A program made the translations under genes and the position numbers. This document shows positions 41,213 to 52,702 of a stretch of DNA of 64,000 nt, in pieces. The stretch is taken from contig CM037840.1 of NCBI GenBank assembly GCA_021234535.1, positions 25,487,020 to 25,551,019 of the forward strand, written 5' to 3'. The notes beneath the pieces are model-generated. The model was given only the letters and a program-made list of their open reading frames with translations, had not been told where the DNA came from and made no database searches. Origin of the DNA: Stichopus chloronotus. Its lineage: Eukaryota > Echinodermata > Holothuroidea > Aspidochirotida > Stichopodidae. Positions within the stretch are counted from its first letter, which is position 1, and each line of letters starts with the position of its first letter.

Positions 41213-41338
41213 ATGGTCAAAATTGACCATACATTGGTTAGCTGTGCACCGACTTGTTACACGTAATTTACGTTGACCAAGTTGACCATATTTTGGGTTG
41301 GTGCATAGTGCAACTAATCTGTGGTCAGTTTTGACCAT
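41213..41338. repeat. Hairpin (inverted repeat) with GGTCAAAATTGACC core
   Basis: The left arm 41213-41249 is the imperfect reverse complement of 41301-41338 (ATGGTCAAAATTGACCATAC versus ATGGTCAAAACTGACCACAG). A further TTGACCAAGTTGACCATA lies in the loop. It could be a MITE remnant; no clear target duplication was found. Confidence 0.7.
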
Positions 41339-41439
41339 AGTGAATTTAAATTTCTGTCCTGTCTACTTCCGGTTTGAACTATCACTTACTTGTGGCCATT
41401 TGATGTTAAAAACGAAACCTTGAAGCTATTAACTGTTTC

Positions 41440-41790
41440 GTCTGTAGGCGATTAACAGAGTTTAAGATTTCGCCGACAGGTCAGTCGAAAGGCAAAAGGT
41501 TGCGTCTAAACTGCACCAACATGACATACGAAGGAAAAAGTTCAAGTATTGTTAAACCATTCAGGTTCGTCAATAAACATCAGCAATAGCTTCATCGGCT
41601 TATAGCGTGCACACGATTTGTTACGAATGATCGATCATTCATAATCTGAAAGTTAAGGTGAATTAATTTTATCAACAAATTACTGAATTTCTATCTGCGA
41701 GAAAATAATTTATTCTTCTGTAAAACAATCAAAATTACTCTGCCTTTAAACTCATTACCTTTTCGCGGAGTATCTTTGTTTCCTTACTTC
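41440..41790 (+). repeat. Dispersed repeat family D, copy 2
   Basis: Contains CACCAACATGACATACGAAG, ACCATTCAGGTTCGTCAATA, ACATCAGCAATAGCTTCATC and ACTGAATTTCTATCTGCGAG in the same order as the other copies. Confidence 0.82.
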
Positions 41791-42689
41791 GACTAATACT
41801 GTCCACTATGTAAAGTCGTCTTACGTGACGTCATATCATCCACCCATACGAATTTGTAAACAAACCTGAGACAGTTAGGATCGCGCCATTTTATGTGGTA
41901 CAATGTTCTGTCGTATGGAAGACGCCTTTAAATTGTTCATCCTTCTGTGTAATGGTTATTAATTAATGGTTGTGGTTTCTAATCCCTATTTCTCCGTTCC
42001 CCTCTCACCGACCAATATGGGTATCCAGTCATTTGAACGCCTCGTCAGTAGCTCCGATGTAAATCCATTCGAATCATAACAATGACGTCATGTCACGAGG
42101 ACGTGAAATCTGACGCCGGTGCTTCTCCGTGCGACTTACATCTGGAAGTTGAGCATACGACATCTCATTTTATTACCCGTCATCCTCCTATTCGTGAATG
42201 ACGGATCGACAGTGAGTCACGTGGCAATGTAAAACGGTCTGAGTTTACAATCCATTCACCTCACGCTGGGCTTGTTATATCGTCAACTGCAGGGAATATT
42301 TGCGTGGCGGTATTGGTATAGTCTAGATCTTTGCAATGTAAACTGTTTCTTTCCAGTCACGTGATCAATATTAGACACTTATCTGTAAAATTATTGATGT
42401 GATGTATTCCGTTCTTCCTGTCGTCCGTCCGAGTCACCATATGTCTTTGAGCAAAAAGTGGGACGTAACTTTTCGAGACTCATCTGAGCAGGGGTCGTCT
42501 TTGCTGAGTCCCTAACCAGTTGAAAAGGGACCTTTAGATACGGTAACCGTATTAAAGCAAATGAATTTTTACCGCGAGTGTATGTAAAAAAAAAGGAAAC
42601 GTGCAAACAGAATACAACATCTAGGTCTATTTTTGTTTGTGAGAAAATCGGGAAGATTTGTCTTACGGGCCGAGACGCACACTTTTCCT

Positions 42690-42742
42690 TTAAAAAATAA
42701 ATAAATCAAAATATAAATAAATAAATGAATAAATAAATAAAA
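42690..42742. repeat. AAAT microsatellite
   Basis: Imperfect AAAT units (AAATAAATAAATCAAAATAT and so on) lie within the long intron before exon 4. Confidence 0.9.
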
Positions 42743-43124
42743 GGGACAATCCCTATTAATCGTGACAGATGGGTAACCCTGTCTCATCGGTGATCTTTTG
42801 TACTGTCAGTCTCATCTACATAAAATGCGACCATTTTCCAATTTTGCAAGAAGTCTTTCATATCACCTTCTCAAATTGTCTAAATTTTGTTTCCCGTTGA
42901 ATTTTTTTATATTGTTTTTTTTTTGGAGGGGGGGTTGGGTGGATGGGGCCAGAGTAATAATTAATTCACTTTAACTTCAACAAGAATAATTTTATTGTGT
43001 ATAGGCGAAGGCGTTAAATGGAATTATATTTGCCATGTACAGATCGCCTATTTGCACAATTAAATTAATCACCTTTGTTCACTGCAAAAAACAATGCGAT
43101 GAAAGCCAATCTACGAAAGCAGGT

Positions 43125-43275
43125 TGTGCTGTCATTCAGGCGTTTTAAAAAAAAAAGTACCGAAGGACTGGCTATGCTACTTAAAGCTATAAAAGCTGCT
43201 TTGATCTGTTTCATCAGAAAATAAGGAAAGAAATCTCAGAATTTTCAACAGAAATCCTTTTGCAGAAAAGTTTCG
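43125..43275 (+). repeat. Dispersed repeat family C, copy 2
   Basis: Contains CGAAGGACTGGCTATGCTAC, TTAAAGCTATAAAAGCTGC and CAGAAAATAAGG, matching copies 1 and 3. The right half is missing or too diverged to follow. Confidence 0.75.
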
Positions 43276-43744
43276 TTGTGGTTATTCTCACGGAAGTCCC
43301 GTGTATTTACCACAGGATCCGGTTCCGCTAAGATACTAACAAAAACAAAAACAATAATAAAGACTAAATCCGTCTTCTTTCCAGGTTACTTACTTCTCTC
43401 ATTGGTGACCTTTATCCTCATGAAATAAACGCAGCTTAGACGTTGGATGTTTTCCAGGCTGCTATCAATACGAAAGATAAAGGTGGAAGGTTTTGGATAC
43501 ATTTTAGTGCAACTATTTGTAACCTAACCTTGTCTAACGTAATGTAACGTACAATGTTTGAAACGTACGAAACAGATTTACACATTTAAAGATATTTTCG
43601 ATTTCTCTGAACTAGATATCGATTCATTTCATTGCCATTGACATTATAACAGTAAGAAATCAACTTACAAAGCATATCAATTATGATATTTTTTTAGAGA
43701 GAACGAAAGATATAACACATCCTTTATTCTCTCATCCGGATTAG

Positions 43745-43956
43745 GTGATCTCCTGACGATTCTTAGAAGCAAAGAAGTATCCGAGACCCAACAAAACCAA
43801 GAATTTCAACAACTCAGGGATAATTTTGAGAAACTTCAACTGGAAGCTGAATCGAGGGAGCAAGACTTTCGGAGGAAGCTGTCTGAGACGGAATATAAGA
43901 AAGAGGTCCTAGAGCAACAATTAAAAATAGTAAAAGAAAGAGCCGAGTCTATGCAA
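43745..43956 (+). CDS. MTCL/SOGA-like exon 4
   Basis: A 212 bp exon follows CATCCGGATTAG and ends at ATGCAA|GTAAGT. The first two bases complete a Gly codon with exon 3, and the exon leaves in phase 0. It reads DLLTILRSKEVSETQQNQEF, then QQLRDNFEKLQLEAESREQD, then FRRKLSETEYKKEVLEQQLK and IVKERAESMQ: uninterrupted heptad coiled coil with no stop in frame. It has no starting ATG of its own. The preceding intron is 11.2 kb, the longest in the gene. Confidence 0.92.
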
Positions 43957-44548
43957 GTAAGTTGAAAAGAGATGTGTGAGGTTCATACCTTTCTTTTTTT
44001 TTGGGGGGGGGGGGGAGGGGGCGGGGTATGATTAAACTGGAAACAGGAAGTGTATTGTGTAACGAGTTGAAAACTGAATTTGACCAAAAAGGTTACTGGA
44101 GGATTTTCAGAGCTCAGATGGTTTTGCCCAGCGAAATATCAGTTTCGCAGCAGACGACCTTTTCACTGAGGAAGAATAAGTTTCTCCAAAAGATGATTTG
44201 AGGCTGTGGGTGGGTAATAGATTCCGCCGATGGAAATATCTTTCATTAGAAGTCGATGAAATTAAAAGACATAGTGGAAGGGGGGGGGGGGGTGTAAGTA
44301 ACGTTCATTTCAGCGCAGAAATAGAAGCAGTATTGAACTCGTTTATTTAAAAAAAATATAAAAACCAATATGTGAATGGAAATGGTCAGACGATCACAGA
44401 ATGACGTCATATACCTTTATTGAATGTTTCGGATGGATGTGGCCAGACAGATCAAATGAATATCTTCACTCTGACGAGAAATATGTCGACCGCGGGTTGA
44501 GTAATAAATGTTTCGTCATGTTAGCGTTCCCTCTGTCTGATTCGACAG

Positions 44549-44671
44549 GGTCATCTAAAGAGACTCTGTGCCGGTTCTTCGGAGGGTAAATCAGGAGAGG
44601 GCAGCGTCTCCGATGACGTCTTCGTCGATAAAAAAGGGAACTCCCCGGAAAAGCAAGCTTTAGAGGTCGAG
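44549..44671 (+). CDS. MTCL/SOGA-like exon 5, Ser/acidic linker
   Basis: A 123 bp exon (41 codons, phase 0 on both sides) follows CTGATTCGACAG and ends at GTCGAG|GTAAGT. The peptide GHLKRLCAGSSEGKSGEGSV continues with a Ser/Asp/Lys-rich stretch and returns to a helix at PEKQALEVE. A break in the coiled coil here agrees with the Ser/Asp-rich linker after the repeat region in vertebrate relatives (established family feature; the alignment is my inference). Only 592 bp separate it from exon 4. The acceptor is only moderately pyrimidine-rich, so the left border is less certain than the right. Confidence 0.82.
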
Positions 44672-46408
44672 GTAAGTTTGCAGAAGAATTAAAAAAAAAT
44701 CAAATGTTATCCCGAAGTGTGGCTTCTTATCTGTCTGCTTCTTCAGATTGTTTTCTTGTTCTTCAGTTCAGTTTCTTATTTCTTTTTTTGGCTTGTTTTT
44801 TTTTTTCTTTTTGGACGTCCTGCACCAAGCATATACAATTCAACACCTTTGAAACATTTCTACTGGCTGCTGGTCAGATCTGTTCTCGAGGCCGTCAAAG
44901 GTGTCAAGTCGGTTTGCATGTTTTATGTTAACATCTAAAGAGCTTCCTTATGTGTAACTCACTCGAGTGTTTACCAGATATTTCCTACAACCACTTGAGC
45001 GGTCATTATCTGGTCCCTGGCTAAGTGAGCTCACCAGGTGGAATTGAAGAGAAAGTGCATTTTACCTTTCCGCTCAAACATGCTACTGTTAAATTCATCT
45101 GACAAAGTGAAAAGGGCAAAAGATCAAAGGGTATCTGAGAAGTTATTTTGCAAATACATGGTCTGCTTAGGTCTGTTTTATTAACACCCCCCTCAATCAG
45201 ACCTCAAATGATTGCTACATTATACTCAAGTTCCATTAAATGAAACAAATATATGAAGTGTTCTCCTGCCTTCCTTGATGTTGAGCCCTTGAACGTTGCT
45301 ACGTGAAAAAGAAATGTTGAAATGTGAATAGGGGTAAAGGCCTTCGAATATCATTTCATGTTAACATAAGCAGTGTATTACAAAATGGCGACACGCAACA
45401 TACAGTCCAACAGAACATACAGTTATGTCATAACAATTCCCTACCCCCCCCCCAAAAAAAAATGTTTTCATTCAGTATTAATGACGTGATTAGAACAAAT
45501 GACAAACAAATTGTCATTGCTTGCTAAGATATGAAAGCTAACGAAGTTAAGGATATTTGAGTACAGTACGTGACCTAGGTCTGGGGTTAACAACATATCT
45601 GTATGCTGAATGCAAAACTGCAGTTGCGAACTCTCAGTTTATTTGGAGTTGGTGTAGAAAGTGGAATTGAGTGTCTTCTAAAATAAACTCAGTGGTTGCT
45701 TTGCTTTCTTTCTTTTTTTTGTACCTGTTGTTGGTACGACCGTGTGTTTGTTTATCTTCCGATTTGAGGTGTGTATACACATGCGCAGAGACTTATCAAT
45801 CAGATCATCCACTGACGTCATATGACTATATCTTGTAGATCACTGGAGCACAGTGGTACACATAATGTTGTACACTGCTTTCCATGTCATCGATTGGTTT
45901 TATCTCCAAAATCCCCAAAGCGTCAGTTCCTTTTTGCCCCACGAGGCAATTTTCCCTTTTTCCAGCTGAGCAAGTGATAAGATGTTTCATTTTCAGTTTG
46001 TACATGCAGCATCTAATTGATCTCGTGCATAAACAGCCATGAACACTAACAGTATATAGACAGAATAAATCAGTATTTCTGATGACAACCACTATAAAAG
46101 TAGGCCACGTGACCATCCCCCCATCCTCTCTCCATCCACTCCCGACTACACCTCCCCTCTACCTGTCTCCCAGTCTGTCAAATTCATGTTTTTTATTCCA
46201 TTTTCAGTTCCCTGTCATTCCTGGAGACAGACCCTTCGGCTTTCTTCTCTTATTGTAACATGTGACATTACAAAACATGCTAATAGCTTTCGGCAAACAA
46301 TGTAACCACAGCAGAGAAACCGTTAAGAGCTCGGAGGTAGGAGGAGACTTTCAAAATGGAAACTGAAGAATCATTTATTCAAAAGGTTCCTTTCTTTTGT
46401 AAACACAG
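44672..46408 (+). other. Intron between exons 5 and 6 (1.7 kb)
   Basis: It contains one copy of dispersed repeat family B (45600-45800) and a poly-C/poly-A junction near 45444-45460; otherwise featureless. Confidence 0.8.
45600..45800 (+). repeat. Dispersed repeat family B, copy 3
   Basis: Contains GCAGTTGCGAAC, GAGTTGGTGTAGAAAGTGGA, TGTTGTTGGTACGACCG, GTTTGTTTATCTTCCGATTT and ACACATGCGCAG in family order. It lacks the left part seen in copies 1 and 2. Confidence 0.8.
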
Positions 46409-46576
46409 CAAATATTCAACGATCGTGTAATCACCCTGGAGCAGGAACTGGCTGAGGAGAGACTGCGGGTATCTCTGCTTCAACGAGAGGCAGTGGAGAG
46501 AACCCTCAATCAAACATGTCAACAGCTCATGAGCCCCTCTGGGGATGAGTGTGAAAAAGAACTTCTCAGCTTCGAG
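46409..46576 (+). CDS. MTCL/SOGA-like exon 6
   Basis: A 168 bp exon (56 codons, phase 0 on both sides) lies between TTTTGTAAACACAG and TTCGAG|GTGAGC. It reads QIFNDRVITLEQELAEERLR, then VSLLQREAVERTLNQTCQQL, then a short non-helical MSPSGDECE and ELLSFE. The heptads resume immediately after the exon 5 linker. There is no ATG-initiated open frame of notable length here, so simple ORF searches miss this exon. Support comes from both splice signals, phase and composition. Confidence 0.9.
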
Positions 46577-49500
46577 GTGAGCCCTTTGGTAACACGTTCT
46601 CGTTATTTTGCATGCATTTTTTTTTGTTGCGTTGTCAGTGTTTCTGTAACCTGTAACATTCGTTAAGCCAATCTCACGAGCAGTCTTCCATGTAGAGAGC
46701 CTACGAGTTTGCCTGTCAATTATTCACTATCTGGAAATGCAAGGAAATAATCATTGATGTATTCCCGGTAATAATTACGATCACAGAATTTGGTTCACAG
46801 CAGGCATGCTGTCGGCGGTGAGCGGTCGGTTCCCGCACTCAGGTTGCATTCATATACATTGCCAGCACGATCGAGTTGCGCATAGTTGGATATGAAATGT
46901 AGGTTCATTGTGGAGATTGTTATCTTCCAAAGATGAATCATATGGGTCCAGTGGGTGGGGTTGCTTTGACAAAATAAAGTAATCATTCCGTTCATTGTAT
47001 GCGTGAGGCAAAAGTAATTTAAACTGATGGGCTGTTGGTTGCAGTGCATACGATTCCATACGTTTACTTAAATCTCACCCAATTGAGAAGGACAGAGAGA
47101 TTAAGTGTTGAAGGAGGGAGTATCCATGGGTGCAGCGACTTCCAGGAAAGCATATACGGTGCGGTATCTTTTAAATATTTTTATATATAGTTTTTGTACC
47201 TATTTCATTCAGCGTTTACTTGGGGCGCCTTGCACATTGTTGAAGATTTGCTTTTCTCACTCTGGTACGAACCTCCTTTGTTGTATTTTTGTCTAACGCT
47301 GATCACAAAACACTTTTTTTAAATGTCTGTTCCCTTAGCCTGTTAGCATTTTATGACTTATCCAACTGGTGCCATTAGTCACGAAATGTTTCTCTGAAAT
47401 AGTCTGTTCGTTCATCCAGTGATTAGTTGCAAATGGCTGTGTCTGTAAAACGCGACTACAGTTAGACAGCAGCAGTGTGCTTTAATTCAGTCAGTATTTC
47501 ACACTGACTCACTGTTTTTGTTGACAGGATATTACCACTTGTATTCACTCTGGTCCCCCCACTCCCCACGTGCATGTCTACACCATATCAATAACGTACT
47601 TAGCTCCTCACCTCTCTCTCTGTGAGATACTTTTATGTTTTCAAATCATGTCTTTCATCGATCAATTTTCTCTTCTTTTTAATAACCACCATTTAATAAA
47701 GTCGCTTAGTCAAGCCTTTCTGAAATGACGTCCATATAGTAATTAATCGTATTGGTCTTGCCGGCCTCAAAAGTTTCAATTAAAAAACGGTGCCCGTGTT
47801 TTCCCCTGTTGTTGTTTTTAGTCACTTATGCATTAAGAGTCAAGTTATTACTACGCTGCTTTTCCCTTACGGGTGTCTGCTTGCGATTTCCACCGTACTG
47901 TAACGTGTGACTTTTGCAATTCGCCTCGCGTTTTTGCATTGCATTACAATACATACGCTGTTAATTAATCAATAGTCAACACCCTGCTTTTGATCGAAAT
48001 AAGATTTGCAACCGTAAGAATAAATCAAAGAATGTATAACGGTATATATAGTCCCATTGGCTTACGTGCATATCATAATTAGTTGCTCAAATGGCTTGGC
48101 CCTGTGGAAAGCTTAAACATATAGTTTTCATGAAATAGTCATACGAAATCCGTCGGTCATGAGGTAAATTCATTGCGGTGGTTAAAAAAAAAATTGGGTG
48201 AACATGTTATGGAATATATATATATATATGTATATATGGTGACGGGGTTTCTTTCTATCGGACTTTGCTAACTTTAAATTTGAAGCTTCCTAATCGGCTA
48301 ATAAAAGATCATATGTGTAGTCACTATTCCATACTCATTACTGTTACAGAGGGGATCCCTTTGTTTCCCACCTATAGACATTTTTCATTTGCAAGTATAT
48401 TTTCTCCTAAATTAACATTTCAGTGCCAAACGAATCACAGGTGCAAGAGAATATTTCTGTTCACCATAATTCAAAATATTGCTGTTTAAAGAGAGAAAAA
48501 AACTGCTCTGGTAGAAAAGGATTTCCAGTTTCCTCAAGGTTACATACTGTTGCGTAAAACCAGCAAATTAGTCAAAAAAATTCTTTGCCGTTTTTTGCGA
48601 GTATTTACCTTGGAAATTCAGGACAGTGAAAAAATAAATTGGGTTCATTGTATGGTGAGATGGAGATGTTGCGAAAATCAAAGTCACAATTCTCAAAGCA
48701 TCCTAATGATCTGACTTTCAAGGCAGTATTGGTTATAAGGAAAGACAAAGGACATTCAATGAATATTGATGTATGACGTCACAAATTGCCCAAAATGCAA
48801 TACACCACTGTCAAAAGGACGTCTTTTTCAAAATTCATAACTTCCAAACGTTTTTTTTTTGGGGGGGGGGCTTACTGCAATTTTAGAAAGGATCATCACT
48901 CTCTTTATCGATACAAATCTGCAACTTTTGTTTAATTTGAGATTACTCTGTGGCTCAGAGCAAAAATAAATCAAAGGGAAACAGACGTCACATAACGCCG
49001 AAATTGGTAATAGTTGTATCCGTGTGGACTGAAAGAGGTTCCTTTCTTCTGTAGCTTTGGGAATTGATTCAGGATTATTTCATTCTCAGCTCTAAACAAA
49101 ATCTTCAGAAAAGAAAAAGAGAGTCAGTTTCATGCGAGGATAGACTTCCAGCTTTTGAAGTTTAAAATGTCATATATCCAGTGTTTAACGTTTGTTATAC
49201 TTTGATTAATTTATTGGTTGTTATTTTCTGTTCCTGCGGGAAGATGAAATTCTTTTTCGTTTTTGTTGCGATGAAAATCGTTATCTACGGAATCATGATC
49301 TTCACGTATGTGAACATACGTATATGTGTGTGTTTCTGTGACGTCTTGCTTGCAAACACAATATCTTTAAAACGGAATCTTGGACTGGTGTCATACTTGG
49401 TTTGTATATATACCATATTAAGTACTATTTTTGTCAGTGGAGGTCAAAGTTCATCTCAAGTTAGCAGAGATCAAAATGTGAACACCTTATAAAAGTAACA

Positions 49501-50424
49501 TTTCAAGAGTGCAACTTGGATTTATCTCATGTGTATTATGTTTCTTCAGTCACACCGCGTACATGAACAGTAGACTAAGGTCATTTGAGGTCAGCAGAGG
49601 TCAAAATGAAAACTTTGTAAATACTGTTCCAAGAAACAACATTCTTTACAAAGCCCCTAAGGTTCATTTAAAGTCAGCAGAACTCGAACTGTGAAAACGT
49701 TGTAAACAGACTACCCTAAAATCACTATTTTGACCTGATCTCATATACGTAGGCCTTGCACAGTATGTTTGATCAACCACGATAGGTACAATTACCCTAC
49801 TGTTTTTTTTTGTTTGTTTGTTTGTTTGTTTTTTGGGGGGGTTCATATCTTTTTATGTCTAAATCAGCTGTGTTCAAACTCTGGCAACCTTGTAAACACA
49901 GTATCTCAAGAATGGGAGTTTTGACGTGAGGCTTCGACATATGTAGACGGCTATAAAAAATATTGTTAAAAAATCATGTATCTGTCATACATTGGATCAA
50001 AGGTACTTTGTTGAAAGAAAAATAAATCAACACTAACTCTTGCTTGAATTAAACATTAGCTTATGGAGGGAACAGAGACGAACCTCATGTTTATTCATGT
50101 GTAATTCCAATCCAATGTACTGTTTTCTTATATTGCCCAATTCCTCTTGCTTATGTACTACTAACTGTGAGCAGCCCAGGTTACGGGAGGTTACATCATC
50201 GAAACCGCGATGTATTTCTAGCTTTCTGGTTTTGTTTCTCTTCTTCAGATGTCATATACTTTTTTAATCTGCTTGTGTTATCCCCGCATTTGAAGAGAAT
50301 CATATTTATTATTTTTACTAACAATATTTTTGATTAAATTAACCCATCCATAGTAGATGACCTTTCTAACATAAATATATATCACGTGATCCATCCCCTC
50401 TCACTAACTCTCTCTACCATGCAG
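46577..50424 (+). other. Intron between exons 6 and 7 (3.8 kb)
   Basis: It contains a short AT microsatellite near 48206-48235, a poly-G tract near 48861, and the AGGTCA-bearing tandem repeat at 49340-49945. No coding sequence is recognised. Confidence 0.8.
49340..49945 (+). repeat. Diverged tandem repeat with AGGTCA motifs
   Basis: About five degenerate units of 90-140 bp share a CTTGTAAACACAGTATCTCA-like start and an AGGTCA...AGCAGAGGTCAAAATG-like end (examples near 49440, 49578 and 49670). A T/G-rich insertion (49801-49840) splits the fourth unit. Confidence 0.75.
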
Positions 50425-50508
50425 CTGGATGAGTCTCGATTCGAAATTGAAGACTTAAAGGATGAAATGACCAAAGCCCAGGATTCTTTACAAAGAAAAG
50501 TCGAGAAT
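50425..50508 (+). CDS. MTCL/SOGA-like exon 7 (28 codons)
   Basis: An 84 bp exon with a strong acceptor (CTCTCTACCATGCAG) and a strong donor (GAGAAT|GTAAGT), phase 0 on both sides. It reads LDESRFEIEDLKDEMTKAQD followed by SLQRKVEN, a regular acidic/basic heptad helix that joins directly to LTDMNEEL of exon 8. The ATG at 50386 and the frame beyond the donor are fortuitous. Confidence 0.88.
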
Positions 50509-51194
50509 GTAAGTAGTGGAAAAGAAAAGAAAAGAACGACACAAGCCCTTGCTTTATTTTTTTTCCCTGTGTGACGTGATCATGACGTGTCTTTTGCTTT
50601 AAAGCCTCACTCTTGCGCTTGCTTAACCTATCGATGTGGTTCATGGAATGAGATGAGGATGTAGGGAAGGTGATGAATAAGGTGGGGGAGTGAGGGGGGA
50701 GTTAATGAGGAGGAGGTAGGCGAGTGGCTTTCTGTTTGCAGGTGCCGATAGTTGATCGTTTAACACAGAGTAACATAGTTGCTTGATAGTTACCGATATA
50801 TTCGTCCCCCTCGTAATTGGAGTCGTCGTTTTTAATCACTCTTTCTGTGGCATCTTGGCATACCCATTTGAATGGTCTCCCAGTAGACCATGGCAAGTTT
50901 TTGGTATAGTTGCTGAGCAGCTCAAACCTACTACAGATTTAGCTCTTAGTATCACAACCGTTTTACAATGCACACGAGTTTGTCTATCATAATTTAACCG
51001 GTGCACGCTCCGAGCAGACCAACAGTACAACAGCACTAGCTTGGGGGCATCCAAACAATGGGCGTCATGTTCAAAATTCGGTGTAGACTGTCCTATTGTA
51101 CAGTTTCTGATTGTTTTCTCCTTAAAGGAAAAGCCACATATATCATTCAAATACGTCAGCAACCTAAATTCCTAGATGTGAATTCAAAAAGTTC

Positions 51195-51270
51195 CTCCCA
51201 CCCCGCGAGGAATCAAACCCCCTGTCTTCTACGTGACAGGCGGAGATACTTATTACTATACTTTCTTGGA
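51195..51270 (-). pseudogene. Decayed tRNA-Asp copy
   Basis: The - strand retains AGTATAGT, CTCCGCCTGTCACGT and GGGTTTGATTCC of tRNA-Asp, but the acceptor stem no longer pairs and the T arm is altered. Its 5' flank (AGTCATATGATAAAGTTTCT on the + strand) matches the flank of the intact units. A T run plus a LINE-like 3' end follows 22 bp farther on. Confidence 0.75.
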
Positions 51271-51499
51271 GTCATATGATAAAGTTTCTCTCTTTTTTTA
51301 AAGGAGAACTTTAAATTATTTCCACCCAATAATACTCTGTATGAATTGATCAATTCAGTTCCATACTTTCATTTAACGAAAGAAACACCTTCTGTTCATC
51401 GAAGAACATATATACAGTACAGTATTATGCTTTATTGATACTTTACATATATTTAGTGATTGAAATCATTTAGCAAATAAAAGTCACTGTATGACATAA

Positions 51500-51590
51500 G
51501 TGTTACACTTTGAAGGAAAAACTTCAGCTAGACTAGAGCCAAGAACCCGTATACAATGTTGACGTAGTACAATTATTAGCATATATTCCT
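51500..51590 (-). mobile_element. Possible LINE 3' terminus
   Basis: The + strand shows GTGTTACAC followed by TTTGAAGGAAAAACTTCAG, resembling the junction of LINE copies b and c with their target motif. The rest of the fragment is too short or diverged to follow with confidence. Confidence 0.45.
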
Positions 51591-51720
51591 TTTTTAGCGA
51601 TACTCTTTTATTATTGACAAGTACTTAATGTTTAAGATCGTTTTCATACTTTGATTAAACGTAATAAGGATAAGAGTAGGTAAAAACACAATATGTCTAC
51701 GATTAGCGCGCAAAACGGTA

Positions 51721-51775
51721 CTCCTCGGCGTGGAATCGAACCCGGGTCTTCCGCGTGAATGGCGGAGCTTATTTT
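51721..51775 (-). pseudogene. tRNA-derived fragment (Asp- or Glu-like)
   Basis: Reverse complement reads CCGCCATTCACGCGG (an anticodon arm whose loop would give TTC with an abnormal base 33) and CCCGGGTTCGATTCC (T arm). The D arm and 5' acceptor strand are absent. The 3' flank (GTAAAAACACAATATGTCTA on the + strand) resembles the flank of the tRNA-Asp units, so it probably derives from the same repeat. Confidence 0.65.
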
Positions 51776-52702
51776 CTCTTTTATTTAAGGGACATGCCCA
51801 CTGGCTTGTCCATAGTGCAAGTAACAGAGTATTAATAAAAAAAATATGGAATAAGTATAACTTAAACGTTGACATTATACATTAATACTTACGTAGACTT
51901 GGAGGCTAAGATATACCAAAGATGCGAAATTGTGGTAGTACGTACATTGATATTTCTTTACATTAATACTACATATAATATAGTACCATTATTATACTGC
52001 TATTAATATTACTATACGTATACTTTTAGCATTAATGAGAATATGCAAATGCATCTAATTACTGATATGCTGGTTGGTAAAGTCAAGTACAATTGACAGA
52101 TTACATGATATGCTTTTATGTGCTTGTTTGTAAATTCAAATACAATTGACACTTTAAATGACAGAAGAAACACATTATAGGCTATTACTTAGAGGGATGC
52201 TCATATATCCTGCCCCTAACCGTAACCACTAAGCCTAATCTATATGGAATAACCCAGTGTTACAATTGTGTCATGTAGCGTAATATCCAAATATACTTTT
52301 GAGCCGTTATTGATATCGTTACTTGCGTCTAAGTAGTAGCACCAGGTAAGGCTTAAGCTTGCTTCCTTACAGTAGATATCAGTTTTACCATTTTATGTTC
52401 GGTTCTTCTGCTTACCATTTATGCTTGAAAAATAGTTGGCTCTAATTTAGAATCAGTGCCTGGAACTAACAACAGCAAGCATTCTGTTCCCCCTCTAGGT
52501 TTCTGTGACATGTGGTAGCAGTTAGCTGATACAAATCCCCATGTGCAGGCCTTGTTTTTAAGACTTTATTGAAATCAATGCCTGTTGGCGATGAGATACG
52601 CAACTCCGTGGATTTCCCCCTTGTTTATTCTTTGTAGGAATAAACTTGACTTCCATGCAAGACCGTATATACAATATACTTGTTTACAAGTTTTCTTACA
52701 AG

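Larger units (their letters stand above)
32502..43744 (+). other. Intron between exons 3 and 4 (11.2 kb)
   Basis: The longest visible intron. It holds copies of three dispersed repeat families (36370-36585, 38130-38450 with 41440-41790, and 43125-43275), a diverged direct repeat array near 38985-39460, a hairpin element (41213-41338), an AAAT microsatellite (42690-42742) and six or more poly-G tracts. No exon-like coding sequence was seen. Seven of the CRE palindromes lie here. Confidence 0.8.
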
